Assembly: GCF_964048965.1 (NCBI RefSeq)
Contig: NZ_OZ040189.1
Coordinates: 310,001-374,000 of the forward strand
Reading direction: 5' to 3'
Length of the DNA: 64,000 nucleotides
Source: Tenacibaculum sp. 190130A14a
GTDB lineage: Bacteria > Bacteroidota > Bacteroidia > Flavobacteriales > Flavobacteriaceae
Below the pieces are notes generated by a model. That model was not told where the DNA came from, did not search any database, and was given only the letters and a program-made list of their open reading frames with translations. The position numbers were made by a program, and so were the translations under genes. Numbering within the stretch: position 1 is the stretch's first letter; every line of letters starts with the position of its first letter. This document shows positions 1-7,725 of this stretch, piece by piece.

Positions 1-327
1 TATAGTAAAACCATCTACAATGATAGGACTTGAAGAATTGCTAATTGTAGTATAGATGTTATAGTTATTGTCTATGGTTGTACTAAATAATCTCGCAGAA
101 GGAAAATTTCTTTCCCAAATTAGATTACAGTTAAAATCATATTTATGTATAGCCGCTTTCCAACCTTGTTCTAGGTCCATAGTTAATATGATTCCATCTT
201 TTGTCTTATCAAGATCTTTAATATAATCTTCAACATGTCCTCCTATAGATTTCCCACAATCAAAACATTGAGAATATGAAAAAGTAGTATAGATCAATAC
301 TAATATAAAAAGAGATTTCGTTTTCAT
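1..327 (-). CDS. Secreted protein, 5' part only (gene runs off the window)
   Basis: The first 109 codons of a minus-strand gene are visible; the frame stays open to the window edge. The N-terminus (MKTKSLFILVLIYTTFSYSQ) is a typical signal peptide ending at S-Q. Right after it comes CFDCG, then a region with D-K-T-K-D-G-I-I-L and alternating hydrophobic segments that look like beta-propeller or repeated beta-strand blades. I do not recognise the family. The ATG lies 47 bases from the downstream end of the neighbouring methyltransferase gene, on the same strand. Confidence 0.7.
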   Translation of the reverse strand, partial: MKTKSLFILVLIYTTFSYSQCFDCGKSIGGHVEDYIKDLDKTKDGIILTMDLEQGWKAAIHKYDFNCNLIWERNFPSARLFSTTIDNNYNIYTTISNSSSPIIVDGFTI

Positions 328-373
328 AGAGGGGAGATTTAAATAGCAAGTGCAAATATATGTTTTTTAGCTA

Positions 374-1180
374 TTACAATTTAGGGATACCGAGAATATA
401 ATACCCTTGCTTTTTCCCTTTTGAGTTTTTGGCGTGATCAATTGTCCAAGTATAAGAATTGTTTTTTAGGTTTTTCAATAGGTAGTTTTTAATGTCACTA
501 AAGGTGTACATTCTAACCAAAGAAGCTTGTCCATCCCAGGCATAAATAAAAGGAATTATAGGGATTAGATAGGTAAAAATGATTTGCTTTATGGTTACCC
601 CTTTTGTGAAAGGAGTCATAAATAGTACCATAAGTATCATGATTGCCATAGAAATTGGTAAAAGCAACCACCAAAGTAACGTAGGAATATTATTTTCTCC
701 CATTTCATAAATTAAAATAGGTTGTTTGTTTTCTTGAGCAGTTTGTAAGATTTTTTGAGCGTTTTTTGGTGGCATATGATGAAAGCTATTCATCATGGTT
801 TTTAATCCTTCTGGTGCATTTTTAAAATCAGTAGCATTTAAAGATTCTTGTTGATAGTGTATATACTCTTTGTTTGCATTATTAATGCGATTTATTACTG
901 CAATATTCGGATATAAGTCAGTGAGTAATAAGTTTACGGTAGTTGCTGAAGTTTTATTGATTCTTTCAATAACATCTAGCATAACGCCTCCAGATCCAGA
1001 TCCGAGATCAACTATTTGAGTAAAATTGTATTGCTCTTTTGCACTTAAAATAAGGGAGGTTACTACATCTTTGGTTTTAAGGAGTTTTAATAGTAAAGCA
1101 AGTAAATTTGTAATACTACTTCTAATAAAAGAAGGCAACCAATGAAAGTCTTCAAACTCAAAAAGTTGTATCCGTTTCAT
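374..1180 (-). CDS. Class I SAM-dependent methyltransferase with C-terminal membrane segments
   Basis: A 268-residue protein. The SAM-binding motif I is plain (IVDLGSGSGG, about residues 56-65), followed by a Rossmann-type acidic strand (LLLTDLYP). The C-terminal half has two or three hydrophobic segments (about residues 168-215), so the enzyme is probably membrane-attached. Similar proteins are common in Flavobacteriia, but the substrate is unknown. It is co-oriented with the arsenosugar operon upstream, but a terminator-like hairpin separates them, so a functional link is not shown. The start ATG is the only reasonable one. Confidence 0.75.
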   Translation of the reverse strand: MKRIQLFEFEDFHWLPSFIRSSITNLLALLLKLLKTKDVVTSLILSAKEQYNFTQIVDLGSGSGGVMLDVIERINKTSATTVNLLLTDLYPNIAVINRINNANKEYIHYQQESLNATDFKNAPEGLKTMMNSFHHMPPKNAQKILQTAQENKQPILIYEMGENNIPTLLWWLLLPISMAIMILMVLFMTPFTKGVTIKQIIFTYLIPIIPFIYAWDGQASLVRMYTFSDIKNYLLKNLKNNSYTWTIDHAKNSKGKKQGYYILGIPKL

Positions 1181-1212
1181 AAAAGATGCTTTTTTGATTT
1201 TAAAGATACAGA

Positions 1213-1239
1213 AAAACCCTTACTATTTATAAGGGTTTT
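1213..1239 (-). terminator. Terminator of the arsenosugar operon
   Basis: A 10-bp perfect inverted repeat (AAAACCCTTA / TAAGGGTTTT) lies downstream of arsM; on the minus strand it is followed by a U-rich tail. The rest of this 200-base gap holds no other convincing gene. Confidence 0.65.
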
Positions 1240-1379
1240 AATAGATACTTGTTTGAAGTAAGTATGAATATTTTTAAAAAAGGAAGATGTATCGAGAATA
1301 GATCGGTTGTTTGAAAAATTTAGTTCTCGACACAAACTGTCCTTAATTATTATTGTAATTTATATAAAGAGATGTATGT

Positions 1380-2348
1380 TTAACAACACCCGCCACCATC
1401 ATAATGATAAGTAGACTCACTAATAAAAATATCATCTCTACCTAAGTCAGCTAAAGCTTGTGCAGTTTTATCACAAATAGCAATAGGTTGATTCTTTAAT
1501 AAAGTATGCCCTTTTTTATCATCAAAATAATCTTCGTCACCAAAGTAAATTGCAGCTTTTCCTGTGAAAACACAAGGTCCATCTTCTGGCATTGGATCTT
1601 TAATAGCAGCTACTTCAATAGATTCGATGTAGATTAACTCATCTGTCGGGTAGTTCTTCGGGTCTAAGATTCGATAAGGTTTTCTTGCTCTAATTTCAAT
1701 CGTTCCAAAACCAGCATCCGTTAACATTTTCACATATTCTGCAATTGGTAAGCTTCCACTTAAACAAAGTGCACGTAGACGTTCATCGTTACGCAATGTT
1801 TCATTCATTGGTTGCTCACAGGTAGGGTCACTCATTACCAAACGCCCGTGTGGTTTTAAAACACGATACATCTCTGCAATCGCTTTTTTTAAGTCGTCTG
1901 TTTTAAAGATGTTAAATAAACAGTTTTGCGCTGCAACATCTACTGAATTGTCTTCTACAGGTAAGTTTAGCGCATCTCCTTTACGTAGATCTACAAACTC
2001 GCTTTTGAACCAGTCGTTTTCCTCTTCTGCTATTTTAAAGTTTTTGCGAGAAGCCTCCAGCATTTCATCTACAACATCTAATCCAATTACGCCTCCTTTG
2101 TTTCTGTTAAAGTAAGCAAATTGTAATAATTCCATTCCTCCACCAACACCGACATAAAGCATTTTAGGATTGTTGGTTAAATCACGAGCATGCACCGTTG
2201 AACCACATCCGTAATTCATTTCTTGCATGATTCTAGGTATTTTTAAACCTGGTAACTCCCAAATAGGATTGGTTGTGCAACATAAGCCAACATCAGGAGT
2301 TAAGGCAGCTTCTTTATATACATCTTTTGTAGTTTCTAAATAACTCAT
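1380..2348 (-). CDS. arsM: Arsenosugar biosynthesis arsenite methyltransferase ArsM
   Basis: A 322-residue SAM-dependent methyltransferase that methylates arsenite in the arsenosugar pathway. It begins with a Cys pair (LCCTTNP, about residues 22-28) and carries a GCGSTVHARDL segment, a glycine-rich motif I variant (YVGVGGGMELLQ) and an acidic motif (GLDVVDEML). It ends with GGGCC, which may help hold arsenic. Free-standing ArsM proteins of other bacteria use Cys residues spread along the chain; this variant is the one seen beside ArsS. It is the last gene of the operon, starting directly after the DoxX stop codon, so translation is probably coupled. Confidence 0.9.
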   Translation of the reverse strand: MSYLETTKDVYKEAALTPDVGLCCTTNPIWELPGLKIPRIMQEMNYGCGSTVHARDLTNNPKMLYVGVGGGMELLQFAYFNRNKGGVIGLDVVDEMLEASRKNFKIAEEENDWFKSEFVDLRKGDALNLPVEDNSVDVAAQNCLFNIFKTDDLKKAIAEMYRVLKPHGRLVMSDPTCEQPMNETLRNDERLRALCLSGSLPIAEYVKMLTDAGFGTIEIRARKPYRILDPKNYPTDELIYIESIEVAAIKDPMPEDGPCVFTGKAAIYFGDEDYFDDKKGHTLLKNQPIAICDKTAQALADLGRDDIFISESTYHYDGGGCC

Positions 2349-2765
2349 CTATTTGTCTTTTTTTATTAAAAAGTCTATTGAAAATTTATCTAAACTTTTA
2401 GGAAGTAATAGTAAACCTACTAAAAGTATTGTTCTGTACATTACATGAGACAAATCCCATATAGGGTCTTTCATTCCATGACCAATTGTAACAATTACTA
2501 ATACAGAAGCTAAAAAATACAGAGCAAGATCTCTTTTAAAACCTATAATTAGTAATAGTCCACCTATTAACTCTATGATAGAAGTATAATAAGCAGTGAA
2601 AAGTAACAAAAAATCAGGAAGTAGGTCGGTGTAACTTTTAAGAAAAAAGTTCTCATATACATTATTTAATCCAAATTTAAAGACTTTTCCAAATCCTTGG
2701 AAAAAGAAAACAAATCCCAGAATTAAACGCATGGTTGCTACCGCTATTTGCTGATTTCGAATCAC
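2349..2765 (-). CDS. DoxX family membrane protein
   Basis: A 138-residue protein with four predicted membrane helices and the DoxX hallmark near the start (RLILGFVFFFQGFGKVF). Two further helices follow at about residues 52-70 and 78-94. DoxX proteins are small quinone- or redox-linked membrane proteins of uncertain role. The gene overlaps the purine nucleoside phosphorylase by one base and abuts arsM, placing it in the arsenosugar operon. Its contribution to that pathway is not established. Confidence 0.85.
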   Translation of the reverse strand: MIRNQQIAVATMRLILGFVFFFQGFGKVFKFGLNNVYENFFLKSYTDLLPDFLLLFTAYYTSIIELIGGLLLIIGFKRDLALYFLASVLVIVTIGHGMKDPIWDLSHVMYRTILLVGLLLLPKSLDKFSIDFLIKKDK

Positions 2766-3586
2766 TATATTTCTTTAATTAATTCTTTGAAAAGTGTAAT
2801 CATTTTAGGTTCAGCCTTACCAGCTACTTCAATGATTTCTTCAATATTAACTGGTTGCAGGTTTTTTGGATCGCACTCATCAGTTAACACAGATACAGCA
2901 GCACATGGTAATTGTAAATGTTTTGCTACAATAACTTCAGGTACAGTGCTCATTCCAACGGCGTCAACCTCTAAAATCTGGAGCATTCTGTATTCGGCTC
3001 TTGTTTCTAATTGAGGACCTACAACACTTGCATATACACCTTCTTTCAAGTCTATGTCGTTAGCTTTCGCAATAGCTTTCATTTTTGTATTTAATTCTTT
3101 TGAATAAGGTTCTAACATGTCCGCAAAAAGGTCACCTAATTCTCCCGATCCTTTAAATGCTAAAGGAGAACTTCCTTGCAGGTTTAAATGGTCTTCTATT
3201 ACCATTAAATGACCTTTTTTAAAGTTTAAATTTACAGCACCAGCAGCATTTGAAATTAATAAGGTTTTAATACCTAAAGCGTGTAAAGTTCTAATTCCGT
3301 AAGTAACCTCCCATAAATTGTAACCTTCATAAACATGAAAGCGACCTGACATAACAAGTACTTTTTTTCCAGAGAGTGTACCGTAAATTAGTTTTCCTGA
3401 ATGAAACTCTACTGTAGCTTGAGGGAAATGTGGAATTTCTGAATATGGAATTTCATGCGCTATGTCTATTTCATTTACTAGTTTACCCAAACCAGTACCC
3501 AGTACAATTCCAATTTCTGGATTAGTAATTCCTTTATCTTGAAGAAACGTTTTTGTTTCTTGTAAGTCTAATTGTTTTTTTAGCAT
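2765..3586 (-). CDS. Purine nucleoside phosphorylase
   Basis: A 273-residue enzyme of the PNP/MTAP superfamily that splits purine nucleosides with phosphate to free base and ribose 1-phosphate. Visible motifs are GIVLGTGLG (about residues 26-34), FHSGKLIYG with the phosphate-site His, MSGRFHVYEGY, LLISNAAGAVN, and VGPQLETRAEYRM followed by VGMSTVPEV. Length matches the trimeric family. In the arsenosugar cluster a phosphorylase could remove adenine from the adenosyl-arsenic intermediate; that role is inference from position. Confidence 0.9.
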   Translation of the reverse strand: MLKKQLDLQETKTFLQDKGITNPEIGIVLGTGLGKLVNEIDIAHEIPYSEIPHFPQATVEFHSGKLIYGTLSGKKVLVMSGRFHVYEGYNLWEVTYGIRTLHALGIKTLLISNAAGAVNLNFKKGHLMVIEDHLNLQGSSPLAFKGSGELGDLFADMLEPYSKELNTKMKAIAKANDIDLKEGVYASVVGPQLETRAEYRMLQILEVDAVGMSTVPEVIVAKHLQLPCAAVSVLTDECDPKNLQPVNIEEIIEVAGKAEPKMITLFKELIKEI

Positions 3587-3657
3587 TTTTAGTTTTGTGT
3601 TTGACGTTGTATCACAAAGTTGTTGTTTTAGAAATGTAAACTTTGCTTGACTAAAGT

Positions 3658-4257
3658 TTATAAAAAACGATCGAATGCAGGGTTGCCTTTAATGTCATCA
3701 AAAACATCTACATCGTTTAAGGTTTCTAACAAATGTACTGAAACCTTTTGTAAGTCATTTAAACTATTGTGTAGTACTGTTGAGGTACCCCATTCTTTAT
3801 TTTTAAAAAGATTATCATGTAGTTTTTTCATTCCTAGTAAGTAATACCCTCCATCTTCTGCTGGACCAAAAACAACATCGTGCAAATTGAGCTTTTCGAA
3901 AGCTTCGTTGATGTGTTTTTCTTGTAAATCAAATAAGTCACTACCAATTATCAACACCTTGTCATACTGGTCGTCAAAAGCTTGTTGAAAAGCATTTTGC
4001 ATTCGTACTCCTAGGTCTTCTCCTGTTTGTGCATACTTATGATAAGCAGTAGTATCCCAAATGTCATTTTCTCTAATTTTTACAGAATAATAAACAGCTT
4101 TATCACAATTTAGTTTTTCTGTAACTTCTTTAGTATGATTTAATAAGAATTTATAAATGTTTAGTGCAGATTCATCGCCAATAGTTTTGGCTAAACGAGT
4201 TTTTACTTTTCCTAGTTCTGGATTTCTAGTAAATATTAACAATAGGTTCTTATTCAT
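3658..4257 (-). CDS. TIGR04282-family arsenosugar biosynthesis glycosyltransferase
   Basis: A 199-residue single-domain GT-A type transferase. It starts with LLLIFTRNPELGKVKTRLA, the nucleotide-sugar binding N-terminus shared with MobA-like proteins. It then has IIGSDLFDL (metal-binding DxD-like site) and FGPAEDGGYYLLGMK, the family signature. Family members accompany ArsS and ArsM, and the protein is expected to act on the sugar part of arsenosugars. It overlaps the rhodanese gene by eight bases. Confidence 0.88.
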   Translation of the reverse strand: MNKNLLLIFTRNPELGKVKTRLAKTIGDESALNIYKFLLNHTKEVTEKLNCDKAVYYSVKIRENDIWDTTAYHKYAQTGEDLGVRMQNAFQQAFDDQYDKVLIIGSDLFDLQEKHINEAFEKLNLHDVVFGPAEDGGYYLLGMKKLHDNLFKNKEWGTSTVLHNSLNDLQKVSVHLLETLNDVDVFDDIKGNPAFDRFL

Positions 4258-4741
4258 ATATCTTTTCTCCTTTGTATAACCACTTACTCCATTCTTTATT
4301 GAAGGTGTGGACTTTTTCAGTGGGTTTGTTTTCTTTGTTTACTAAAGTGTTGTTTTGGTTTTTCCACTCAAAAATACCACCGTACAAATTGAAAATATTT
4401 GTATATCCTTGTTTTTGAAGTTTTTCAGCAATGTCCTCAGAGCGAATGCCTAAAGAGCAGTATACCACAATTTTGGTGTTTTTATTTTGAGGGAGTTTTT
4501 TTAAGGTTTTCTCTAAGTTGAAAAAATCATAACCAACGCAAATAGCATTTTTAAGATGGCTTATTTCAAATTCTTTGGGTTCTCGAGCATCTAATAAAAT
4601 AACATTGTTTTCGTTCTGTAACTCTGTTATTGAAATATACGGAACACTTTCTGTGTTGTATTTTTTAAGCAACTGATTTAAATTCTTTTGAGAAAAAGAA
4701 TTTAAACTAATTAAGAGAAGAAAGAAAACAATATTTTTCAT
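4250..4741 (-). CDS. Rhodanese-like domain protein, exported
   Basis: A 163-residue protein with an N-terminal signal peptide (KNIVFFLLLISLNSFSQ) and one rhodanese domain (about residues 35-130). It has the domain's ILLDAREPKEFEISHL segment and the active-site loop YCSLGIRS, with the catalytic Cys. Such domains carry sulfur or bind thiol-reactive oxyanions. It lies between ArsS and the glycosyltransferase with almost no spacing, so it probably belongs to the arsenosugar operon. Its specific role is unknown. Confidence 0.85.
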   Translation of the reverse strand: MKNIVFFLLLISLNSFSQKNLNQLLKKYNTESVPYISITELQNENNVILLDAREPKEFEISHLKNAICVGYDFFNLEKTLKKLPQNKNTKIVVYCSLGIRSEDIAEKLQKQGYTNIFNLYGGIFEWKNQNNTLVNKENKPTEKVHTFNKEWSKWLYKGEKIYE

Positions 4742-4744
4742 GGT

Positions 4745-5797
4745 TTAAGCTACGGTTCCTTGACAGCTACTTCCTGCTCCTGCAGTACAGCCATAGCAGT
4801 GTTGGTTGATAATAATATTTCTGTTTTGTAACAACTCTTCATTATATTCAGATATATGCTTTGCTTTACTAGCTACTTTTAAGTTTAGCATTTGATTAAA
4901 ATCGCAATCATATAAGTAACCATCCCAACTTACAGATAATGTATTGGTACACATTACATTTTCAACGGCCATTGGATTGTAAGCTTCTACTAAAGCATAC
5001 ATATAATCTTCATAGTTTTCAGAAGCAATTAAATAGTCTAAAAATCTGCTAATAGGCAAATTCGTAATGGCAAATAAACTATTAAATGAGATGCTAAAAT
5101 CTTCATCTAAAGCCTTTTTGAAATCATTTTCTAATGCAGCTTGATCTCCAGGTAAGAAAGCCCCTGAAGGATTGTAAACCAAGTCTAGTTGTAATCCTGT
5201 TCCATCAACTCCATATCCAACTTCATTTAGCATTTGTAATGCTTTGATAGATTTATCGAAAACCCCATCACCACGTTGTTTATCTGTTTTTCCACGGGTC
5301 CAATGTGGCATTGATGAAACCACATGAACATTATGTTTCTTAAAGAATTCAGGTAAATCGTAATACTTTTTGTTGGCCCTAATTATGGTAAGGTTAGAGC
5401 GTACAATAAAATCTTTAATACCAGCTTTTGATGCTTCTTCAACGAACCAACGGAAATTTGGATTCATTTCGGGCGCTCCACCTGTTAAATCTAAAGTGTG
5501 AGCTCCTGTTTTTCGAATTACATCTAAACATTGTTCCATGGTTTCTCTGGTCATGATTTCTTTTCTGTCAGGACCGGCATCTACATGGCAATGTGCACAT
5601 ACTTGGTTGCACATATAACCAACATTTATTTGTAGTATTTCTAGTTTTTTAGGTTGTAAAGGAAACTGATTGGTTTCTTTTATTTTTTCAGCAAACGTGG
5701 GTAATTCACCATCAGCAAAAATTCCATTAGATAAAATTTCAAGCTGACGTTGGGTGTTTGCTAAGTCGTTATTTCTAGATTTTAAAGATTTTTTCAT
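4745..5797 (-). CDS. arsS: Arsenosugar biosynthesis radical SAM protein ArsS
   Basis: A radical SAM enzyme of about 350 residues that transfers the adenosyl group during arsenosugar formation. The iron-sulfur motif CNQVCAHC is present, followed by LDLTGGAPEMNPNFRW. The C-terminus has a Cys-rich HCYGCTAGAGSSCQG motif; in some bacteria one of these residues is selenocysteine, but here all are Cys. The frame extends 18 codons further upstream, but that extension runs into a palindromic repeat. The Met of MKKSLKSRNNDL is therefore taken as the start. Confidence 0.9.
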   Translation of the reverse strand: MKKSLKSRNNDLANTQRQLEILSNGIFADGELPTFAEKIKETNQFPLQPKKLEILQINVGYMCNQVCAHCHVDAGPDRKEIMTRETMEQCLDVIRKTGAHTLDLTGGAPEMNPNFRWFVEEASKAGIKDFIVRSNLTIIRANKKYYDLPEFFKKHNVHVVSSMPHWTRGKTDKQRGDGVFDKSIKALQMLNEVGYGVDGTGLQLDLVYNPSGAFLPGDQAALENDFKKALDEDFSISFNSLFAITNLPISRFLDYLIASENYEDYMYALVEAYNPMAVENVMCTNTLSVSWDGYLYDCDFNQMLNLKVASKAKHISEYNEELLQNRNIIINQHCYGCTAGAGSSCQGTVA

Positions 5798-5813
5798 CTT
5801 GTAAATTTGTGTC

Positions 5814-5863
5814 AGGTCGAGCGCAGTCGAGACCTTTATGCTATTTCTCAACTGCGCTTGAGA
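5814..5863. repeat. REP-like palindromic element
   Basis: Two adjacent imperfect palindromes sharing the core GAGCGCAGTCGAG, in both orientations: AGGTCGAGCGCAGTCGAGACC, then TCTCAA-CTGCGC-TTGAGA. Elements of this kind are scattered between genes in flavobacteria. Here it separates arsS from the peroxidase-like gene inside the operon, where it may form an RNA hairpin in the transcript. Confidence 0.7.
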
Positions 5864-5883
5864 AAACGTATTTAAGAGACGTT

Positions 5884-6219
5884 TTACATCTCCAGTTTAT
5901 TCACTTTGTTCATCATTTGAACTCCATGAACTAAGGTAGCACCACTTTTGATGGCTGCTCCAACATGAATGGCTTCCATCATTTCTTCTTTGGTAATTCC
6001 ACGTTGTAAGCCGTCTTTTGTATACGCGTCAATACAGTATGGGCATTGCTCGGTATGTGCTACTGCTAAAGCAATTAAACTTTTTTCACGAGCAGTTAAA
6101 GCACCTTCTTCGAAGACTTTTCCATAATAATCAAAGAACTTGTTACCAAGTTCTTCGCTCCATTCTGTTATTTTACCAAACTTACGTAAGTCTGCAGGGT
6201 CATAATATGTTTTAGACAT
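5884..6219 (-). CDS. Arsenosugar-associated peroxidase-like protein (carboxymuconolactone decarboxylase family)
   Basis: A 111-residue AhpD-like protein. The paired-Cys motif EQCPYCIDAY, followed by a downstream His within AIHVGAAI, is the redox centre of the AhpD/CMD family. Length and sequence fit the small peroxidase-like protein found in arsenosugar clusters. It lies one repeat element upstream of arsS and is transcribed with it. The substrate is not known; thiol-dependent reduction of arsenic intermediates is a guess. Confidence 0.85.
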   Translation of the reverse strand: MSKTYYDPADLRKFGKITEWSEELGNKFFDYYGKVFEEGALTAREKSLIALAVAHTEQCPYCIDAYTKDGLQRGITKEEMMEAIHVGAAIKSGATLVHGVQMMNKVNKLEM

Positions 6220-6300
6220 GTTTCTTTGTTTCTATATGAAAAGTAAAAGTACCAAATAGTTTTTACAATTATTAGTGAGTCCCGTTGATGAACATGGGGG

Positions 6301-7008
6301 TTACTTTCCGTTTAAACTCCAGTCATATTCTAAATAACTAACTTTAGGGTTGTTATTAACCTTAGTTTTTGAGTATTTATTAATAAAGTCTATAAGGCTT
6401 CCTTTTTTAGTAAAATCTCCTTTGAACCATTCGAATATTTTAGATAATTGAACTTTGTTTTGTGAAATCTTATTTCTCTTAGTGTCATTGATAAACTTTC
6501 TCATTAATAAATCTGTTTTTGACTCGTAATTACTTTCTGTAAAAGCATAGTTTGGTAATTTCGGACAAGATCCTGAGGCACAGTTTACCGCAACATGAAT
6601 TTTAGGGTCATTGTACTTTTTACGTAAAATCTCATGTTCAATTTGATTTAAAGTGTAAATTTTTCCTCCAACTTTGGCAAAAGGTATTTCCCAAGCATTT
6701 TTCCCTTTCTTTTTAATCTTCATAATGCTTTTAAGTGGGTAGTTATCTAAAATTAATTTGATAGTGTATGCGTTATAAGCGTTTGCCCAAAAAGCTTTTG
6801 CTTTTGCAGGAGACCAAGATTTCTGAGGTTTTGTTTCTGCCAAATAATTTAAATAAGTCTGAAGCTTGGCTTCATCCGCTTTAAAATTCTTATAGTTTAC
6901 ATTTCCTTTTGGATCTACGTGCTTTTTTAACAATGCGCTATAAGCACTTGTTTGTGCATTTGTATTTAAGAAAAAAGTTAAACTTAAAAGTAAAAATATC
7001 TTTTGCAT
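6301..7008 (-). CDS. DUF547 domain protein, exported
   Basis: A protein of about 235 residues when started at the Met of MQKIFLLLSLTFFLNTNAQ, a clear signal peptide; the longer frame adds 14 unlikely residues. The DUF547 core is recognisable by FWANAYNAYTIKLILDNYP, IHVAVNCASGSCPKL with a Cys pair, and LSKIFEWFKGDF. DUF547 proteins are papain-fold-like, but catalysis is unproven. It is the first gene of the arsenosugar transcription unit and is commonly its neighbour in Flavobacteriia. Confidence 0.85.
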   Translation of the reverse strand: MQKIFLLLSLTFFLNTNAQTSAYSALLKKHVDPKGNVNYKNFKADEAKLQTYLNYLAETKPQKSWSPAKAKAFWANAYNAYTIKLILDNYPLKSIMKIKKKGKNAWEIPFAKVGGKIYTLNQIEHEILRKKYNDPKIHVAVNCASGSCPKLPNYAFTESNYESKTDLLMRKFINDTKRNKISQNKVQLSKIFEWFKGDFTKKGSLIDFINKYSKTKVNNNPKVSYLEYDWSLNGK

Positions 7009-7082
7009 GATTTCGATTTTGAGTTTTAGACGTGAGTATAAGGTATACATTACAAAGAATATTCCAAAAAAAATCTTAAAAC

Positions 7083-7117
7083 AAAAAAAGCCTTAACAAA
7101 TAAATGTTAAGGCTTTT
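7083..7117 (-). terminator. Terminator of the Gly-Leu-Leu tRNA operon
   Basis: A 13-bp stem (AAAAGCCTTAACA / TGTTAAGGCTTTT) with a six-base loop lies two bases after the last tRNA-Leu on the minus strand and ends in a U run. Confidence 0.85.
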
Positions 7118-7118
7118 G

Positions 7119-7204
7119 TACTGAAGGCGGGACTTGAACCCGCACGGGCATTACGGCCCATTGGATTTTAAGTCCAACGTGTCTACCAATTCCACCACTT
7201 CAGC
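7119..7204 (-). tRNA. tRNA-Leu(UAA), host copy 1
   Basis: An 86-base class II tRNA. Acceptor stem GCTGAAG / CTTCAGT, anticodon loop CTTAAAA (UAA), and the expected long variable arm (GGGCC / GGCCC type). Discriminator A, no encoded CCA. It is nearly identical to the next tRNA. It is a useful reference for the unusual short Leu(UAA) tRNA in the island at 47.4 kb. Confidence 0.96.
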
Positions 7205-7243
7205 GTTTATACTGTTATATGACTACTTTTTAAAGTTAAAATT

Positions 7244-7271
7244 AAGCCTCACTCGTTTAAAAGTGAGGCTT
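7244..7271 (-). other. Hairpin between the two tRNA-Leu genes
   Basis: A 10-bp inverted repeat (AAGCCTCACT / AGTGAGGCTT) without a strong U tail. It could be a leaky terminator or a processing hairpin inside the tRNA operon. Confidence 0.5.
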
Positions 7272-7273
7272 AG

Positions 7274-7359
7274 TACTGAAGGCGGGACTTGAACCCGCAC
7301 GAGCATTACGGCTCATTGGATTTTAAGTCCAACGTGTCTACCAATTCCACCACTTCAGC
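7274..7359 (-). tRNA. tRNA-Leu(UAA), host copy 2
   Basis: An 86-base class II tRNA with the same body and UAA anticodon as copy 1. The visible differences are paired changes in the variable arm (GGGC/GCCC in one copy, GAGC/GCTC in the other), so the arm's pairing is conserved. Confidence 0.96.
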
Positions 7360-7380
7360 ATAATCTCTTTAAAAGGATTG

Positions 7381-7452
7381 AGCGAAAGACGGGATTTGAA
7401 CCCGCGACCCTCACCTTGGCAAGGTGATGCTCTACCCCTGAGCTACTTTCGC
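7381..7452 (-). tRNA. tRNA-Gly(GCC)
   Basis: A 72-base tRNA. Acceptor GCGAAAG / CTTTCGC, anticodon loop TTGCCAA (GCC), TTCAAAT T loop, discriminator T. It is the first gene of the three-tRNA operon. Confidence 0.96.
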
Positions 7453-7501
7453 GTAGTCATTTTTATTTTTAAGAACTTGTGCATTACTGCGAATGCGGGT
7501 G

Positions 7502-7531
7502 CAAATATAACACCATTTTTTTAATTACAAA
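7502..7531 (-). promoter_or_regulatory. Promoter of the Gly-Leu-Leu tRNA operon
   Basis: On the minus strand a TTTG -33 box, an 18-base spacer and the -7 box TATATTTG fit the Bacteroidota consensus TTTG/TAnnTTTG. It lies about 50 bases ahead of tRNA-Gly. Confidence 0.7.
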
Positions 7532-7692
7532 GCAGTTTTTTAATTTTTTATTATTTATTTCAATGTGGTTTGGAGTAAAAATAAGAAGGTGAGGTTTTTA
7601 GCTGTATTACTATGTTGAAATTTAAAAATGAACCGTAAAGATTTTAATACTATATAATGTAGTAAAGCTATGGTTATTCAGATGGAATCAAA

Positions 7693-7700
7693 TATCTTTG
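7693..7700 (+). promoter_or_regulatory. -7 box ahead of the heme O synthase gene
   Basis: TATCTTTG matches TAnnTTTG exactly and lies 26 bases before the GTG start, giving a very short leader. No convincing -33 box is seen. The rest of the gap back to the tRNA promoter shows nothing else. Confidence 0.5.
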
Positions 7701-7725
7701 CAAAAATTTTTTAGAACAATATAGA

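Noticed and set aside
5798..5851. N-terminal extension of ArsS
   Set aside because: It is translated from a palindromic repeat and lacks family similarity.
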